From NCBI RefSeq assembly GCF_012102745.1, contig NZ_JAAVSY010000004.1, positions 62,001-126,000 on the forward strand: a DNA stretch of 64,000 bases. Direction: 5' to 3'. The position numbers and the translations under genes are program-made. The notes below the pieces were generated by a model, which saw nothing but the letters and a program-made list of their open reading frames with translations, was not told where the DNA came from and did no database searches. Below, in pieces: positions 49,672 through 64,000 of the stretch (position 1 is its first letter; each line of letters begins with the position of its first letter). Source of the stretch: Haematospirillum sp. H4485. GTDB taxonomy: Bacteria; Pseudomonadota; Alphaproteobacteria; Rhodospirillales; Rhodospirillaceae.

Positions 49672-50511
49672 TTACTTCTTCTTGGCCTGATGACGTGACC
49701 GCATGATCAGTCTATCAGTAGCCTTGTTGCTGCGGGTTTTCTTACCCTTCGTAGGCTTGCCCCACGGGGTAACCGGATGGCGACCACCGGAAGTACGGCC
49801 TTCACCACCACCATGCGGGTGATCAACAGGGTTCATTGCAACGCCACGCACATGCGGACGCCGACCAAGCCAACGACTTCTGCCAGCTTTCCCCAAATTT
49901 ATGTTCTGATGATCAGGGTTGGACACGGCACCAACGGTAGCCATGCACTCGCCACGCACCAAGCGCACTTCACCAGACGAGAGACGCAGCTGAGCATACC
50001 CAGCATCTTTGCCAACCAACTGGACATAGGACCCAGCGGAGCGCGCTATCTGCCCACCCTTGCCCTGCTTCATCTCCACGTTATGCACAATTGTGCCAAC
50101 AGGCATATTCTTCAGAGGCATAGCATTACCGGGCTTGATGTCTGCTTTCTCAGCAGCGACAACAACATCACCCGCTTTCAAACGCTGTGGAGCAAGGATA
50201 TATGCCTGCTTCCCGTCTTCATACGTAACGAGAGCAATAAAAGCCGTACGATTTGGATCATACTCCAAACGCTCAACAGTAGCGCTCATACCGAGCTTTT
50301 CATTACGCTTGAAATCGACAATCCGGTAACGACGCTTGTGACCGCCACCGCGCTGCCACGAAGTAATACGCCCTGTATTATTACGACCGCCGGACTTTGT
50401 CAGACCCTCTGTCAGGGACTTGACAGGCTTCCCCTTCCACAATCCGGAACGATCCACCAGAACAAGCTGGCGCGTACTTGGCGTAACTGGGTTGAATGTT
50501 TTCAGTGCCAT
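49672..50511 (-). CDS. rplB: 50S ribosomal protein L2
   Basis: This 279-residue core protein begins [20 protein letters not shown] and contains the peptidyl-transferase-near signature [20 protein letters not shown]. It lies between rplW and rpsS. Confidence 0.98.
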   Translation of the reverse strand: MALKTFNPVTPSTRQLVLVDRSGLWKGKPVKSLTEGLTKSGGRNNTGRITSWQRGGGHKRRYRIVDFKRNEKLGMSATVERLEYDPNRTAFIALVTYEDGKQAYILAPQRLKAGDVVVAAEKADIKPGNAMPLKNMPVGTIVHNVEMKQGKGGQIARSAGSYVQLVGKDAGYAQLRLSSGEVRLVRGECMATVGAVSNPDHQNINLGKAGRSRWLGRRPHVRGVAMNPVDHPHGGGEGRTSGGRHPVTPWGKPTKGKKTRSNKATDRLIMRSRHQAKKK

Positions 50512-50516
50512 AGACC

Positions 50517-50831
50517 TCAGACTCCCGTCATCACATCGATCGACTGACCTTCAACAAGCCTGACCATGGCCTTCTTCACATCGGAACGCCGCCCGATTGT
50601 ACCACGGAAACGCTTGAGCTTGCCCTTCGTGATCGAGACATTAACCGCCCGAACCTTCACACCAAAAACACCCTCAACAGAAGCCTTGATTTCAGGCTTT
50701 GAGGCATCCAAAGGCACACGGAAGGTAACCTGACCGTACTCGAACGCCATAGTAGCCTTTTCGGTAATAACCGGACTTTTTATGATGTCGTACATGCGCT
50801 CTTTCGAAACTTTGACTGCACGGCACTTCAT
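50517..50831 (-). CDS. rplW: 50S ribosomal protein L23
   Basis: This 104-residue exit-tunnel protein contains [17 protein letters not shown] and [14 protein letters not shown]. It docks signal recognition particle and trigger factor. The ATG overlaps the rplD stop (ATGA). Confidence 0.97.
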   Translation of the reverse strand: MKCRAVKVSKERMYDIIKSPVITEKATMAFEYGQVTFRVPLDASKPEIKASVEGVFGVKVRAVNVSITKGKLKRFRGTIGRRSDVKKAMVRLVEGQSIDVMTGV

Positions 50832-51445
50832 TTCAGGCGCTCCCCCAGCTTTTCAACAGCCGCGCGAGTCAGGACAAGTGTATCCCGACGCAAGATGTCG
50901 TAAACATTGGCACCCTGGGTTGGCAAAAATGACAGCCCTGGAATATTTGAAGCTGCGCGAGCAAACAGAGCATCGACCTCAGCACCATCAACAACCAGCA
51001 CAGACGACCAGCCCAAAGCCTTGACCTGAAGAGCCAAGTCCTTGGTCTTTCCAGTTACACCCGCAAAGTCAGCAACAACCAGTTTACCCTCACGAGCTTT
51101 TGCGGACAAAGCAGTCTTCAAACCAAGCTTCCTGAACTTCTTGTTCAGGTCATGCGCATGAGATCGCACAACAGGACCGAAGGCAACACCACCACCCCTA
51201 AACTGGGTAGCACGCACCGACCCTTGACGGGCACGACCGGTCCCCTTCTGCTTGAAAGGCTTGCGAGTTGTCCCAGATACCATGGAAATAGTCTTGGCCT
51301 GATGCGTACCAGACTGACGCCGTGCAAGCTGCCAACGCACAACGCGCTGCAAAATATCGGAACGAACATCAAGGCCGAAAATATCATCCGGCAACTCTAT
51401 AGTTCCCACTGCCTTATTCTCAAGGCTAATAACGTCCAGCTTCAT
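50828..51445 (-). CDS. rplD: 50S ribosomal protein L4
   Basis: This 205-residue protein contains [18 protein letters not shown] and [20 protein letters not shown] in its extended loop. In E. coli L4 represses the S10 operon; that role is not shown here. Confidence 0.98.
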   Translation of the reverse strand: MKLDVISLENKAVGTIELPDDIFGLDVRSDILQRVVRWQLARRQSGTHQAKTISMVSGTTRKPFKQKGTGRARQGSVRATQFRGGGVAFGPVVRSHAHDLNKKFRKLGLKTALSAKAREGKLVVADFAGVTGKTKDLALQVKALGWSSVLVVDGAEVDALFARAASNIPGLSFLPTQGANVYDILRRDTLVLTRAAVEKLGERLK

Positions 51446-51451
51446 GACAGC

Positions 51452-52177
51452 CTATTCCTTGCTCTCACTTCCGGCGGAATCCTCGGAAGAAGAGACACCA
51501 GAAGAAACCTTGATACCGGCCGGCAAGGGAGCCCCTTCAGGTATTCCTTTCTTGACCGCATCACGAACCAGGACCCAACTCCCATCGGAACCAGGAACAG
51601 CGCCCCTCACCAGAAGAAGGCCCCGCTCGGAATCCGTAGAGACAATTTTCAAGTTCTGCAATGTCACGCGCTCAGCGCCGAGATGGCCCGCCATCTTCTT
51701 GCCCTTGAACACACGACCAGGATCCTGACGATTACCGGTTGACCCGTGGGACCTATGGGACACAGAGACGCCATGCGTCGCCTCAAGACCACGGAAATTA
51801 TGACGCTTCATTCCACCGGCAAAGCCCTTGCCGATAGAGGTGCCAACAACATCAACCAGCTGACCAACAACAAAATGATCAGCAGACAACTCAACCCCTG
51901 AATCAAGAAGACACTCGGGACTGACTCGAAACTCCGCAACCTTCTTACGCGGCTCCACTTTTGCAGCAGCAAAATGACCACGCATAGCCTTGGACACATT
52001 TTTAACCTTGGCAGTACCAACACCAAGCTGGACCGCTGTGTAACCATCCCGATCCTGCGTGCGAACAGCGACGACATGACAGCCATCAACCTTCAGCACC
52101 GTAACCGGAACATGCTCACCTTCCGCGGTAAACAGCCGGGTCATACCGACTTTCTGGGCGATAAGACCGGAGCGCAT
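51452..52177 (-). CDS. rplC: 50S ribosomal protein L3
   Basis: This 241-residue protein begins [20 protein letters not shown] and contains [19 protein letters not shown]. The start at 52177 follows AAGGAACG. The C-terminus has an Ser/Glu-rich tail ([12 protein letters not shown]) beyond the core. Confidence 0.97.
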   Translation of the reverse strand: MRSGLIAQKVGMTRLFTAEGEHVPVTVLKVDGCHVVAVRTQDRDGYTAVQLGVGTAKVKNVSKAMRGHFAAAKVEPRKKVAEFRVSPECLLDSGVELSADHFVVGQLVDVVGTSIGKGFAGGMKRHNFRGLEATHGVSVSHRSHGSTGNRQDPGRVFKGKKMAGHLGAERVTLQNLKIVSTDSERGLLLVRGAVPGSDGSWVLVRDAVKKGIPEGAPLPAGIKVSSGVSSSEDSAGSESKE

Positions 52178-52206
52178 TATTTCGTTCCTTGCATTGTTTA
52201 TCACGC

Positions 52207-52515
52207 TCACAACTTAATCTGGACATCCACACCGGCGGCTAGATCAAGCTTCATGAGCGCGTCGACGGTCTGCGGAGTTGGATTGAGAATATCCAACACA
52301 CGCTTATAGGTACGGATCTCGAACTGCTCTCTCGACTTTTTGTCAATATGAGGAGAACGATTCACAGTAAATTTTTCAATCCGGGTCGGCAAGGGAATGG
52401 GCCCCCGCACCTGGGCGCCAGTACGCTTGGCGGTATTAACTATCTCATAAGCACTTTGATCCAGCACACGGTGATCAAACGCCTTGAGGCGGATACGGAT
52501 ATTCTGGCTTTCCAT
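52207..52515 (-). CDS. rpsJ: 30S ribosomal protein S10
   Basis: This 102-residue protein contains [20 protein letters not shown] and [20 protein letters not shown]. It is the first gene of the S10 operon and lies 141 bases after tuf, beyond a large inverted repeat. Confidence 0.98.
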   Translation of the reverse strand: MESQNIRIRLKAFDHRVLDQSAYEIVNTAKRTGAQVRGPIPLPTRIEKFTVNRSPHIDKKSREQFEIRTYKRVLDILNPTPQTVDALMKLDLAAGVDVQIKL

Positions 52516-52557
52516 AGTGGCCTGACCCGAACTCTTTCTTCAGTGGTGTGACAACCC

Positions 52558-52603
52558 GGCGCCCGGGAAAGAACGGCTTATACCGCATCTTTATCCGGGC
52601 GCC
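52558..52603. promoter_or_regulatory. Large inverted repeat between tuf and rpsJ
   Basis: GGCGCCCGG (52558-52566) pairs perfectly with 52595-52603. Inside it, AAAGA (52568-52572) pairs with TCTTT (52588-52592) and CGG (52574-52576) with CCG (52583-52585), leaving a 6-base loop. The run of eight T at 52608-52615 lies on the plus strand, opposite to gene transcription. Confidence 0.65.
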
Positions 52604-52620
52604 CACCTTTTTTTTGTCAA
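52590..52620 (-). promoter_or_regulatory. Candidate S10-operon promoter
   Basis: On the minus strand, a perfect TTGACA (52615-52620) is followed 19 bases later by GATAAA (52590-52595). The spacing is long and the -10 fit is partial. If real, the promoter overlaps the right arm of the inverted repeat. Confidence 0.35.
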
Positions 52621-52656
52621 ACAGCGAAGTTGTGGAACGACTTCGATTTTGGATTG

Positions 52657-53847
52657 TTACTTGTTAATTTTGGAGACGACGCCGGCGCCGACGGTTCTGC
52701 CGCCTTCACGGATGGCGAAGCGGAGACCTTCATCCATGGCAATGGGGGCAATCAGGCGAACGCTGATACGGATATTGTCTCCGGGCATGACCATCTCGGT
52801 ACCTTCCGGCAGCTCGATTGTTCCGGTCACGTCGGTAGTACGGAAGTAGAACTGCGGACGGTAATTGGAGAAGAACGGCGTATGACGGCCGCCTTCATCC
52901 TTGGACAGGATATAGCATTCCGATTCAAAATCGGTATGCGGCGTAATCGAACCTGGCTTGGCCAGAACCTGGCCACGCACCACGTCGTCACGCTTTACGC
53001 CACGCAGCAGCGCACCGATGTTGTCACCGGCCTCACCCTGATCCAGAAGCTTGCGGAACATTTCCACACCGGTACAGGTGGTCTTGGTGGTATCTTTCAG
53101 GCCAATGATCTCGACTTCGTCGTTGACCTTCAGGATACCGCGCTCCACACGACCGGTTGCAACAGTACCACGACCCGAAATCGTGAACACGTCTTCGATC
53201 GGCATCAGGAACGGCAGATCTTTCGGACGATCCGGCTGCGGGATGTATTCATCAACAGCACGCATCAGCTCCAGAATTGCTTCCTTGCCGATCTTCGGGT
53301 CACTGTCTTCCAGAACGGCCAACGCGGAACCCTTGATGATAGGAATATCATCCCCGGGGAAGTCATACGAGGACAGAAGCTCGCGGATTTCCAGCTCAAC
53401 CAGCTCCAGAAGCTCTGGATCGTCAACCTGGTCAACCTTGTTCAGGAACACAACCAGGGCCGGAACACCAACCTGGCGAGCCAGCAGAATGTGTTCGCGG
53501 GTCTGCGGCATCGGGCCATCCGCGGCAGAAACAACCAGAATGGCACCATCCATCTGCGCGGCACCGGTGATCATGTTCTTCACATAGTCAGCGTGACCCG
53601 GGCAGTCAACGTGTGCGTAATGGCGGTTTGTCGTTTCATACTCAACGTGGGCCGTCGAGATCGTAATACCGCGGGCGCGTTCTTCGGGAGCCTTGTCAAT
53701 CTGGTCATACGCAGAAAACGTAGCACCACCTGTCTCGGCCAGAACCTTCGTGATCGCCGCCGTCAATGACGTCTTCCCATGGTCAACGTGGCCAATCGTG
53801 CCAACGTTGCAGTGCGGCTTCGTCCGCTCAAATTTTGCCTTGCTCAT
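52657..53847 (-). CDS. tuf: Elongation factor Tu
   Basis: This 396-residue GTPase brings aminoacyl-tRNA to the ribosome. The P-loop is GHVDHGKTS (19-27), the switch region has [15 protein letters not shown], and [10 protein letters not shown] is the guanine motif. Domain lengths are normal. It follows fusA by 35 bases in the str operon. Confidence 0.98.
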   Translation of the reverse strand: MSKAKFERTKPHCNVGTIGHVDHGKTSLTAAITKVLAETGGATFSAYDQIDKAPEERARGITISTAHVEYETTNRHYAHVDCPGHADYVKNMITGAAQMDGAILVVSAADGPMPQTREHILLARQVGVPALVVFLNKVDQVDDPELLELVELEIRELLSSYDFPGDDIPIIKGSALAVLEDSDPKIGKEAILELMRAVDEYIPQPDRPKDLPFLMPIEDVFTISGRGTVATGRVERGILKVNDEVEIIGLKDTTKTTCTGVEMFRKLLDQGEAGDNIGALLRGVKRDDVVRGQVLAKPGSITPHTDFESECYILSKDEGGRHTPFFSNYRPQFYFRTTDVTGTIELPEGTEMVMPGDNIRISVRLIAPIAMDEGLRFAIREGGRTVGAGVVSKINK

Positions 53848-53882
53848 TGTCTACTCCATCAGGCCGTAAGGCCACGTTTTCA

Positions 53883-55961
53883 TCAACCAGCCAATTTGGC
53901 CTTGATTTCTTCAGAAACGTTATTGGGCACTTCAGCGTACTTATCAAACACCATGCTGTACTGGGCACGCCCTTGGGACATCCCGCGCAGAGTATTTACA
54001 TACCCAAACATATTCGCCAAGGGAACAGATGCATCAATAACACGGGCATTGCCACGCTGATCCATACCACTAATCTGACCACGACGAGAGTTGAGATCCC
54101 CAATTATATCGCCAAGATACTCGTCAGGGGTGACAACCTCAACCTTCATCACGGGCTCAAGCAAACGAGGCCCCGCATTTGGCATAGCTTCACGGAAAGC
54201 AGCACGAGCCGCAATCTCGAAGGCAAGCACACTGGAGTCAACGTCATGGAACCCGCCGTCAGTCAACGTAACCTTGAAGTCCGTAACAGGGAAACCGACA
54301 ATTGTCCCCGTATCCATAGCGGAACGCAGGCCTTTTTCCACACCAGGGATATATTCTCTTGGAACAGCACCACCAACAATGGCGCTTTCAAAAACAAACC
54401 CTGAACCAGGCTCCAACGGCTCAAACCTCAACTGGATCTTGGCAAATTGCCCTGTCCCACCAGATTGTTTTTTGTGTGTATAGTCGCAAACGTACGCCTT
54501 TGAGATTGTTTCGCGATACGCAACCTGTGGCGCACCCACGTTTGCATCAACCTTGAACTCGCGACGCATACGATCGACTATAATCTCGAGATGAAGTTCG
54601 CCCATCCCCTTGATCACGGTCTGACCTGATTCTTGGTCACTGGATACACGGAAAGAAGGGTCTTCGGCAGCCAAGCGCGCCAAAGCCATCCCCATTTTCT
54701 CCATATCCGCCTTGGTCTTGGGCTCAACAGCAACCTCGATAACCGGCTCGGGGAACTCCATGCGCTCCAGAATTACCGGCTTAACTGGGTCGCAAAGCGT
54801 ATCGCCGGTCGTTGTATCTTTCAACCCAACAACAGCGACGATATCCCCGGCAGAGGCGACTTTTATTTCTTCACGGTTATTTGCATGCATCAAAAGCATG
54901 CGACCGATACGCTCACGCTTTTCCTTGACCGTATTCATAACATACGACCCAGACTCAAGGATACCGGAGTAAATGCGAACAAATGTCAGCGAACCAACAA
55001 ACGGATCATTCATAATCTTGAATGCAAGAGCAGAGAAGGGCTCAGCATCAGAGGACTGACGCGTAACCTCCGTTTCCCCATCAACCAGAACTCCCTTGAT
55101 AGCCGGTACATCAACAGGGGCAGGAAGGAAATCAATGACAGCATCCAGCATAGTCTGGACACCTTTGTTCTTGAAAGCAGAGCCGCACAGAACAGGGACA
55201 AAGCGACGATCGATCGTCCCTTTGCGAATACAGGCTTTCAGCGTAGCTTCATCAGGCTCTTTGCCCTCCAGATACGCCTCCATCACAGCATCATCAACCT
55301 CAACTGCTGTCTCCAGCAGCTTTTCACGGTATTCCGCAGCCTTGTCCTTGAGTTCACCCGGTATATCAACGTATTCATACGCCGCACCAAGGTCGTCACC
55401 TTTCCAGACAACAGCCTGCATCTTGACGAGATCAACAATGCCAGCGAAATCTGACTCCGCACCAATCGGAAGATTGACAACCAAAGGCACAGCCCCCAGC
55501 CGATCAACAATCATGTCGACACAACGATAGAAGTTCGCGCCCATACGGTCCATTTTATTGACAAAGCACATGCGCGGAACGCCGTACTTGTCAGCCTGAC
55601 GCCAGACAGTTTCTGACTGCGGCTCGACACCGGCCACAGAGTCAAAAACGGTCACCGCGCCGTCCAGAACGCGCAGCGAACGCTCAACTTCAATCGTGAA
55701 ATCAACGTGGCCTGGCGTATCAATAATATTGATACGATGGTCTTTCCAGAAGCAGGTGGTAGCAGCAGAGGTAATCGTAATACCACGCTCCTGCTCTTGC
55801 TCCATCCAGTCCATGGTCGCAGCACCCTCATGGACTTCGCCAATCTTGTGCGACTTTCCTGTGTAATACAGGATACGTTCAGTTGTCGTCGTTTTACCGG
55901 CATCAATGTGCGCCATGATGCCAATATTACGATATCTCTCAAGCGGAGTTTCGCGCTTCAT
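53883..55961 (-). CDS. fusA: Elongation factor G
   Basis: This 692-residue GTPase moves tRNA and mRNA after peptide bond formation. AHIDAGKTT is the P-loop, [20 protein letters not shown] the switch region and [10 protein letters not shown] the guanine motif. The start at 55961 follows AAGG; the open frame adds five residues upstream. Confidence 0.98.
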   Translation of the reverse strand: MKRETPLERYRNIGIMAHIDAGKTTTTERILYYTGKSHKIGEVHEGAATMDWMEQEQERGITITSAATTCFWKDHRINIIDTPGHVDFTIEVERSLRVLDGAVTVFDSVAGVEPQSETVWRQADKYGVPRMCFVNKMDRMGANFYRCVDMIVDRLGAVPLVVNLPIGAESDFAGIVDLVKMQAVVWKGDDLGAAYEYVDIPGELKDKAAEYREKLLETAVEVDDAVMEAYLEGKEPDEATLKACIRKGTIDRRFVPVLCGSAFKNKGVQTMLDAVIDFLPAPVDVPAIKGVLVDGETEVTRQSSDAEPFSALAFKIMNDPFVGSLTFVRIYSGILESGSYVMNTVKEKRERIGRMLLMHANNREEIKVASAGDIVAVVGLKDTTTGDTLCDPVKPVILERMEFPEPVIEVAVEPKTKADMEKMGMALARLAAEDPSFRVSSDQESGQTVIKGMGELHLEIIVDRMRREFKVDANVGAPQVAYRETISKAYVCDYTHKKQSGGTGQFAKIQLRFEPLEPGSGFVFESAIVGGAVPREYIPGVEKGLRSAMDTGTIVGFPVTDFKVTLTDGGFHDVDSSVLAFEIAARAAFREAMPNAGPRLLEPVMKVEVVTPDEYLGDIIGDLNSRRGQISGMDQRGNARVIDASVPLANMFGYVNTLRGMSQGRAQYSMVFDKYAEVPNNVSEEIKAKLAG

Positions 55962-55988
55962 AATGAGACCTTGCACCCTCTATTCACG

Positions 55989-56459
55989 TTACCAGCGGTA
56001 ATGAGAGAAGGCCTTGTTGGCCTCTGCCATACGATGGGTATCCTCACGCTTCTTGACAGCGCCACCACGATTGTTGGCAGCATCCAGAAGCTCGCCGGAA
56101 AGACGATCAATCATCGTGGACTCAGAACGCTTGCGCGCAAAGTCTGCCAACCAACGGAAGGCCAGCGCCTGACGACGCTCAGGACGCACCTCCACAGGAA
56201 CCTGGTAGGTCGCACCGCCAACACGGCGGGAACGCACCTCAACAGAAGGCTTTATATTATCAACCGCACCATGGAACAGCTGCACAGGATCAGAGCCTGA
56301 CTTGGCACCAATCTTATCCAGAGCACCGTAGACAATCTTCTCAGCAACGGCCTTCTTGCCATCCAGCATGATGGAGTTGATGAACTTGGCGATTACAAGA
56401 TCACCAAATTTCGCATCGGGCAGAATTTCGCGCTTTTCAGCTCTATGACGACGAGACAT
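55989..56459 (-). CDS. rpsG: 30S ribosomal protein S7
   Basis: This 156-residue assembly protein begins [20 protein letters not shown] and ends in the family [13 protein letters not shown]. It lies between rpsL and fusA. Confidence 0.98.
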   Translation of the reverse strand: MSRRHRAEKREILPDAKFGDLVIAKFINSIMLDGKKAVAEKIVYGALDKIGAKSGSDPVQLFHGAVDNIKPSVEVRSRRVGGATYQVPVEVRPERRQALAFRWLADFARKRSESTMIDRLSGELLDAANNRGGAVKKREDTHRMAEANKAFSHYRW

Positions 56460-56487
56460 GGGTTATATTTCCCTGGAACCTGAGGAC

Positions 56488-56859
56488 TTACTTCGGACGC
56501 TTCGCGCCATACTTCGAGCGACGCTGCTTGCGATCCTTCACGCCCTGGGTATCCAGGGTACCGCGGATGATATGGTAACGCACACCCGGCAAGTCAGGCA
56601 CACGCCCACCGCGAGCCAGAACGACAGAGTGCTCCTGAAGATTATGACCCTCACCAGGAATATAGGCCGTCACCTCAAAACCATTGGTCAGACGAAGACG
56701 CGCCACCTTACGAAGCGCCGAGTTCGGCTTCTTTGGGGTCGTCGTATAAACACGGGTACAAACGCCACGCTTCTGTGGGCAACCCTGCATAGCCGGGGCC
56801 TTGTTCCGTTTTACAGCCGGCTGGCGGCCTTGACGGACCAGCTGATTGATTGTCGGCAT
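56488..56859 (-). CDS. rpsL: 30S ribosomal protein S12
   Basis: This 123-residue decoding-centre protein contains [20 protein letters not shown], with lysines 43 and 44 intact. The second functional loop reads [13 protein letters not shown]: residue 88 is proline (codon CCT), where E. coli and most bacteria recalled have lysine. Substitutions at that lysine cause streptomycin resistance in E. coli and Mycobacterium. It is the first gene of the str operon, about 260 bases after its likely transcription start. Confidence 0.97.
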   Translation of the reverse strand: MPTINQLVRQGRQPAVKRNKAPAMQGCPQKRGVCTRVYTTTPKKPNSALRKVARLRLTNGFEVTAYIPGEGHNLQEHSVVLARGGRVPDLPGVRYHIIRGTLDTQGVKDRKQRRSKYGAKRPK

Positions 56860-57125
56860 TGCCGTTCCTTCTTTACTTACGCTTGCGCGTTGCCTTTTTC
56901 GACACCTTGAATGGCGCCACTATTCCGCACGGCCGACGTCAAAAGACGCCTGCTCACACACCCCCGACCCAAAGCTGCTCCACGATAAGTTCCATAGAAC
57001 AGACGAGCACAAAACACCCTACAGAGACCCGAAGGCGATTCGGCTCTTATGCACGAAAGAGGCTGGCTTCAGAAAAACCGCCACATAATCATGGCACACG
57101 ATAAAACCGGGCAATCGAGGCGCGC
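56860..57125 (-). other. Untranslated leader of the str operon
   Basis: About 260 bases separate the likely transcription start from the rpsL ATG. No small open frame with a good ribosome site and no clear attenuator was seen. The ribosome site AAGGAACG lies just before rpsL. Confidence 0.4.
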
Positions 57126-57154
57126 ATACTATGATCAGCCCCTGCCAGCGTCAA
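57126..57154 (-). promoter_or_regulatory. Probable str-operon promoter
   Basis: On the minus strand TTGACG (57149-57154) and TAGTAT (57126-57131) are exactly 17 bases apart. This is close to the alphaproteobacterial sigma-70 consensus. It lies just past the rpoC terminator. Confidence 0.65.
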
Positions 57155-57195
57155 GAAAAAGCTTTTGAACAGGATTTCTGACGAGCACTGGCACG

Positions 57196-57234
57196 AAAAA
57201 GGCCCGGGTCACAAAAATAATCATGACCCGGGCC
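57196..57234 (-). terminator. Rho-independent terminator after rpoC
   Basis: GGCCCGGGTCA (57201-57211) and TGACCCGGGCC (57224-57234) form a perfect 11-bp stem with a 12-base loop, followed by TTTTTCG on the minus strand. It separates rpoBC from the str operon. Confidence 0.92.
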
Positions 57235-57286
57235 ATCTTGGCAAAACATGTTAAATCAACGGCAAAATACCAAATCCTGCACAAAA

Positions 57287-61564
<4,278 letters not shown>

Positions 61565-61635
61565 TCATCCCGCTGTCCGCGCTCTTCCTTTAAAAATGGT
61601 TACGTCAGGGGCTGTTCGATATGGACAGGGATTGC

Positions 61636-64000
61636 CTAGCTGTCGCTCTGCAAAAGCTCCACATCCAGACCCAACGACCGCATCTCTTTCACCAGAACGT
61701 TGAACGATTCAGGGATACCTGCCTCGAACGTATCGTCACCGCGCACGATCGCCTCATAGACCTTCGTACGACCGGAAACATCGTCCGACTTGACCGTCAA
61801 CATTTCCTGCAGGGTATAGGCTGCCCCATACGCCTCCAAGGCCCACACTTCCATTTCCCCGAAGCGCTGTCCACCAAACTGGGCCTTACCGCCCAGAGGC
61901 TGCTGGGTCACAAGCGAATAGGGGCCGATGGAACGGGCGTGTATCTTGTCATCAACCAAGTGGTGAAGCTTGAGCATGTAGATATAGCCCACAGTAACTT
62001 CCCGGTCGAACGGTTCACCCGTCCGGCCATCATACAGCATCACTTGACCAGATGTCTGCAGGCCGGCCATGGCCAGATGCTCAGCGATGTCGCTTTCACG
62101 CGCACCATCGAACACAGGCGTGGCAATGGGGATGCCATTTCTCAGGTTGGAAGCCAGCTCACGCACTTCCTCGTCACCCAGATCGGCCACCTCGGCTTTG
62201 TAGGCTTCTGGCCCATAGACAGCTTTCAGCTTGTCACGCAGATCATCCATGGTCCGGTTGTTATACCGCACGGCATCCAGATACTCACCAACCTGCTTGC
62301 CAAGACCACGGCAGGCCCAGCCCAGATGGGTCTCCAGAATCTGTCCGACGTTCATACGGGAAGGCACGCCCAACGGATTGAGCACGATATCCACCTGCGT
62401 TCCATCAGCAAGGTAGGGCATGTCCTCAATCGGAACAATGCGGGAGATAACACCCTTGTTCCCATGGCGTCCGGCCATCTTGTCTCCGGGCTGCAACTTG
62501 CGCTTCACAGCCACGAAAACCTTGACCATCTTCAAAACGCCCGGAGGCAGCTCGTCACCACGCTGCAGCTTCTCCACCTTGCTTTCAAAGCGAGCCTGAA
62601 GCTGGGCAATAGCCTCCTCGTGGGTCTTCTTCATCCCCTCGATCTCGGCCATGACATCATCCGCTTCAAGAGCAAACTGACGCCACTGCCCCGGAGTATA
62701 TTCCTTCAGCACTTCATCTGACAGCACGGCTCCAACACGGAAACCACGTGGGCCGGCCACAGCCTTCTGCCCCAGCAGCTTCTCCTTCAGGCGATTGCTG
62801 AAAGAACCGTCCAGGATAGCCCGTTCGTCATCACGATCCTTGGCCAAGGCCTCGATCTCGGCACGCTCAATCGCCAAGGTACGCTCGTCTTTTTCCACAC
62901 CGCGGCGGTTGAAAACACGCACTTCGACCACAGTACCCTGAACACCCGGCGGCAAGCGCAGCGATGTATCACGGACATCAGAAGCCTTCTCACCGAAAAT
63001 GGCACGCAGAAGCTTTTCTTCCGGTGTCACGGGGCTTTCGCCCTTTGGCGTTACCTTGCCGACCAGAATATCCCCGGCCTTGACCTCAGCACCGATGTAA
63101 ACAATGCCGGCTTCATCAAGATTGCGCAGGGCATCCTCACCAACATTGGGAATGTCGCGGCTGATTTCTTCCTGACCCAGCTTGGTATCACGTGCCATGA
63201 CTTCAAATTCTTCGATATGAATCGAGGTGAACACGTCATCGCGCACGATCCGTTCAGAAATCAGGATCGAATCTTCATAGTTGAAGCCATTCCATGGCAT
63301 GAAGGCGACCAGCACGTTACGTCCAAGAGCCAGTTCACCCAAGTCCGTCGATGGACCATCGGCAATAATATCACCCTTGCGGACGATATCACCCACCTTG
63401 ACCAAAGGACGCTGGGTAATACAAGTGCTCTGGTTTGAACGCTGGAACTTGGCCAGACGATAGATATCCACACCAGAACGCGCCGCATCTACATCTTCGG
63501 TTGCCCGAATCACGATACGCGTTGCGTCAACCTGCTGGACAATACCGGTCCGGCCAGCTGAAATGGCCGCCCCGGAATCACGGGCCACGACACCTTCCAT
63601 ACCAGTACCGACAAAAGGTGCTTCGGCACGGATCAGAGGCACAGCCTGGCGCTGCATGTTCGATCCCATGAGGGCGCGGTTGGCATCGTCATTTTCCAGG
63701 AACGGAATCAGGGCTGCAGCCACAGAGACCAGCTGCTTGGGCGACACGTCGGCATAGTCAATGTCCGAAGGCGGCACCATAACGTAGTCACTAGCCGCCC
63801 GACAGGACACCAGATCGCCGACAAAACGACCCTCTGCATCCAGTTCGGCATTAGCCTGGGCCACTGTGTAGCGACCCTCTTCCATTGCGGACATGTAGAT
63901 GACTTCATCGGTCACACGCCCGTCGACAACCTTGCGATAAGGAGCCTCGATAAACCCGTACTGATTGACACGAGCATACGTTGCCAAGCTGTTGATCAGA
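61636..64000 (-). CDS. rpoB: DNA-directed RNA polymerase subunit beta, C-terminal part
   Basis: About 787 residues of the C-terminal part are in the window; the gene continues past its right edge with no stop or start visible. The first residues [20 protein letters not shown] correspond to about residue 570 of the E. coli protein as recalled, so the rifampicin region is outside. [37 protein letters not shown] and [20 protein letters not shown] are family signatures. Confidence 0.98.
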   Translation of the reverse strand, partial: LINSLATYARVNQYGFIEAPYRKVVDGRVTDEVIYMSAMEEGRYTVAQANAELDAEGRFVGDLVSCRAASDYVMVPPSDIDYADVSPKQLVSVAAALIPFLENDDANRALMGSNMQRQAVPLIRAEAPFVGTGMEGVVARDSGAAISAGRTGIVQQVDATRIVIRATEDVDAARSGVDIYRLAKFQRSNQSTCITQRPLVKVGDIVRKGDIIADGPSTDLGELALGRNVLVAFMPWNGFNYEDSILISERIVRDDVFTSIHIEEFEVMARDTKLGQEEISRDIPNVGEDALRNLDEAGIVYIGAEVKAGDILVGKVTPKGESPVTPEEKLLRAIFGEKASDVRDTSLRLPPGVQGTVVEVRVFNRRGVEKDERTLAIERAEIEALAKDRDDERAILDGSFSNRLKEKLLGQKAVAGPRGFRVGAVLSDEVLKEYTPGQWRQFALEADDVMAEIEGMKKTHEEAIAQLQARFESKVEKLQRGDELPPGVLKMVKVFVAVKRKLQPGDKMAGRHGNKGVISRIVPIEDMPYLADGTQVDIVLNPLGVPSRMNVGQILETHLGWACRGLGKQVGEYLDAVRYNNRTMDDLRDKLKAVYGPEAYKAEVADLGDEEVRELASNLRNGIPIATPVFDGARESDIAEHLAMAGLQTSGQVMLYDGRTGEPFDREVTVGYIYMLKLHHLVDDKIHARSIGPYSLVTQQPLGGKAQFGGQRFGEMEVWALEAYGAAYTLQEMLTVKSDDVSGRTKVYEAIVRGDDTFEAGIPESFNVLVKEMRSLGLDVELLQSDS

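Overview
The window is a chromosomal segment of a Gram-negative alphaproteobacterium, most probably of the Rhodospirillales or Rhodospirillaceae type. The evidence is a MipZ division regulator, a clpS-clpA-phasin-carboxypeptidase block, an ATP12-family F1-ATPase chaperone, a Tim14/Pam18-like membrane J protein, and a ribosomal superoperon in which adk follows secY directly. The genus cannot be named from sequence alone. G+C is moderately high over most of the window and falls locally around an aminoglycoside phosphotransferase gene.

Positions 1-12.9 kb hold the 3' end of map, then radC, a porin gene broken by an in-frame amber codon, clpA and clpS. A phasin/histone-like gene with eleven 48-bp repeats and a SPOR-tailed D,D-carboxypeptidase follow. 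Next is a galU-ugd-pgm sugar-nucleotide group that would supply UDP-glucose and UDP-glucuronate.

Positions 13-25 kb hold mipZ with the J protein and two proteins of unknown or loosely known function. A flavin-dependent oxygenase-like gene is followed by an APH(3')-I-like phosphotransferase in an AT-rich island and a response regulator/HPt pair. A fatty-acid/thiol cluster (thiolase, carbonic anhydrase, acyl-CoA dehydrogenase, DsbA-like isomerase, rhodanese) ends this part.

Positions 25-38 kb hold a 458-residue unknown protein, a VOC protein, tRNA-Leu(GAG), lipB, a small acidic protein, asd and yciB. A very tight operon follows, read leftwards: degP, rarA, crcB, rluC, a HAD phosphatase, asmA, ATP12. 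Four successive junctions in it overlap.

Positions 38-64 kb are the transcription/translation core, all on the minus strand: rpoB (5' end outside), rpoC, rpsL, rpsG, fusA, tuf, then the S10, spc and alpha operons down to rplQ. A strong terminator follows rpoC and a near-consensus promoter for rpsL lies just downstream of it. A large inverted repeat with a candidate promoter lies between tuf and rpsJ, and strong hairpins flank rpoA on both sides.

The points most worth a second look are the interrupted porin, the APH(3')-I homologue with unusual base composition, a proline at the streptomycin-site residue 88 of ribosomal protein S12, and a response regulator whose C-terminus carries a FliM-like CheY-binding motif.
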